6,044 bases of DNA from contig VAWY01000218.1 in NCBI GenBank assembly GCA_005888335.1, forward strand, positions 1 to 6,044, written 5' to 3'. This document shows, one piece after another, positions 5,767-6,044 of this stretch (position 1 is its first letter; every line of letters starts with the position of its first letter). The position numbers and the translations under genes were made by a program. The stretch comes from Actinomycetota bacterium. Its GTDB lineage: Bacteria > Actinomycetota > Thermoleophilia > Solirubrobacterales > Solirubrobacteraceae. Under the pieces are notes generated by a model that was not told the origin of the DNA, did not search any database, and saw nothing but the letters and a program-made list of their open reading frames with translations.

Positions 5767-5840
5767 GGGGGCGTAGCTCAGTCGGTTAGAGCGCCGGCCT
5801 GTCACGCCGGAGGTCGCGGGTTCGAGTCCCGTCGCTCCCG
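5767..5840 (+). tRNA. tRNA-Asp (anticodon GTC)
   Basis: The acceptor stem GGGGGCG (5767-5773) pairs with CGCTCCC (5833-5839), with one G-U pair, and discriminator G5840, as usual for tRNA-Asp. The anticodon stem CCGGC/GCCGG (5794-5798 with 5806-5810) closes the loop CTGTCAC, with anticodon GTC at 5801-5803. The T stem GCGGG/CCCGT (5816-5820 with 5828-5832) surrounds TTCGAGT, and the D arm TAGCTCAGTCGGTTAGAGC is standard. The CCA end is not encoded. It is a single-gene unit ended by the terminator a few bases on. Confidence 0.97.
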
Positions 5841-5848
5841 CTCCGCGG

Positions 5849-5874
5849 AGCCGCTGGAAACAGCGGCTTTTCTT
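5849..5874 (+). terminator. Intrinsic terminator of tRNA-Asp
   Basis: AGCCGCTG (5849-5856) pairs perfectly with CAGCGGCT (5861-5868) around a GAAA tetraloop, and the stem runs into TTTTCTT (5868-5874). This is a classic Rho-independent terminator and the only clear one in the window. The perfect palindrome CTCCGCGGAG (5841-5850), directly after the tRNA, overlaps its foot by two bases. Confidence 0.9.
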
Positions 5875-5910
5875 GTGTCCAGGATCGGGCGCGGACGGGC
5901 CGCATTGGGC

Positions 5911-5936
5911 CGCGGGTACCACTCGCGGGTACCAAA
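5911..5936. repeat. Two-copy 13-base tandem repeat
   Basis: CGCGGGTACCACT (5911-5923) is followed directly by CGCGGGTACCAAA (5924-5936), matching at the first 11 positions; each copy holds the palindrome GGTACC. Just before it, GGGCCGC occurs twice ten bases apart (5897 and 5907). The repeats lie in the 71-base gap between the tRNA-Asp terminator and the 3' end of the next gene, where a promoter is not expected. The function is unknown; slippage is a sufficient explanation. Confidence 0.6.
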
Positions 5937-5945
5937 CGCGGCGCG

Positions 5946-6044
5946 TTACCGGATCGGCGGCGGCTGGCCACCCGAACGCACCAGGCGCGGTACGAGTTCG
6001 CGGTCGTTGAAGATGTCGATCGTGACCGCCCGGTCGCCGACCAC
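5946..6044 (-). CDS. C-terminal end of an unidentified protein (N-terminus beyond window)
   Basis: On the minus strand an open frame enters at the right edge and ends at TAA (5948-5946), giving 32 residues that begin VVGDRAVTIDIFNDREL and end with a Pro-rich SGGQPPPIR tail. Nearly every codon has G or C at its third position, like the other genes here, which argues for a real gene. The visible part is too short to name a family. It converges on tRNA-Asp, and its stop is about 70 bases from the tRNA terminator. Confidence 0.55.
   Translation of the reverse strand: MVGDRAVTIDIFNDRELVPRLVRSGGQPPPIR

Noticed and set aside
5786..5850. Minus-strand peptides with GLEPATSG and GTRTRDLRR strings opposite tRNA-Asp
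   Set aside because: Same artefact: reverse-strand translation of the tRNA, not a gene.
5767..5936. tRNA-Asp as an integration site with attachment repeats
   Set aside because: No second copy of the tRNA 3' end, no integrase and no foreign-looking gene in the window.

Overview
The window is a stretch of very GC-rich chromosome (codon third positions almost all G or C). It fits an actinobacterium, most likely the class Thermoleophilia (Solirubrobacter/Conexibacter-like); the phylum rests on base composition and family content, the class is a guess. It looks like ordinary housekeeping and accessory chromosome: there is no mobile element, CRISPR array, phage gene or toxin-antitoxin pair, and I do not see a convincing new multi-gene system. 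The interest lies in how tightly genes and control sites are packed.

Layout, left to right. (i) 1-742, minus: a two-domain VOC (glyoxalase-fold) protein of the mycobacterial Cfp30B/Rv0577 type, cut at its C-terminus by the window edge. (ii) 830-904, plus: tRNA-Val(TAC), followed after five bases by (iii) 910-2325, plus: a secreted-domain/membrane CopC-CopD copper protein with a TTG start and no room for a ribosome binding site. (iv) 2304-2996, minus: a YcnI-type (DUF1775) copper-binding membrane-anchored protein, convergent with and overlapping the CopCD gene by 22 bases. (v) 2993-3394, minus: a small split-barrel, probably F420-dependent, PPOX-family protein whose stop overlaps the YcnI start (GTGA). 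(vi) 3417-4205, plus: a GT2 glycosyltransferase, divergent from the PPOX gene across only 22 bases that consist almost entirely of an 18-base near-palindrome. (vii) 4189-5607, minus: a complete cytochrome P450, convergent with and overlapping the glycosyltransferase by 17 bases. (viii) 5767-5840, plus: tRNA-Asp(GTC) with a clean intrinsic terminator at 5849-5874. (ix) 5946-6044, minus: the last 32 codons of an unidentified gene.

How they work together: CopCD and YcnI are both periplasm/cell-surface copper proteins whose predicted mature forms begin with histidine, so 910-2996 is a small copper-handling locus, although its two genes sit on opposite strands rather than in one operon. The PPOX gene is translationally coupled to YcnI. 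The glycosyltransferase and P450 have no visible partners here. Both tRNAs and the PPOX/glycosyltransferase pair have a TA-K-S-CTG-S box (K = G/T, S = C/G) at a -10-like position, which may be the local housekeeping promoter form.
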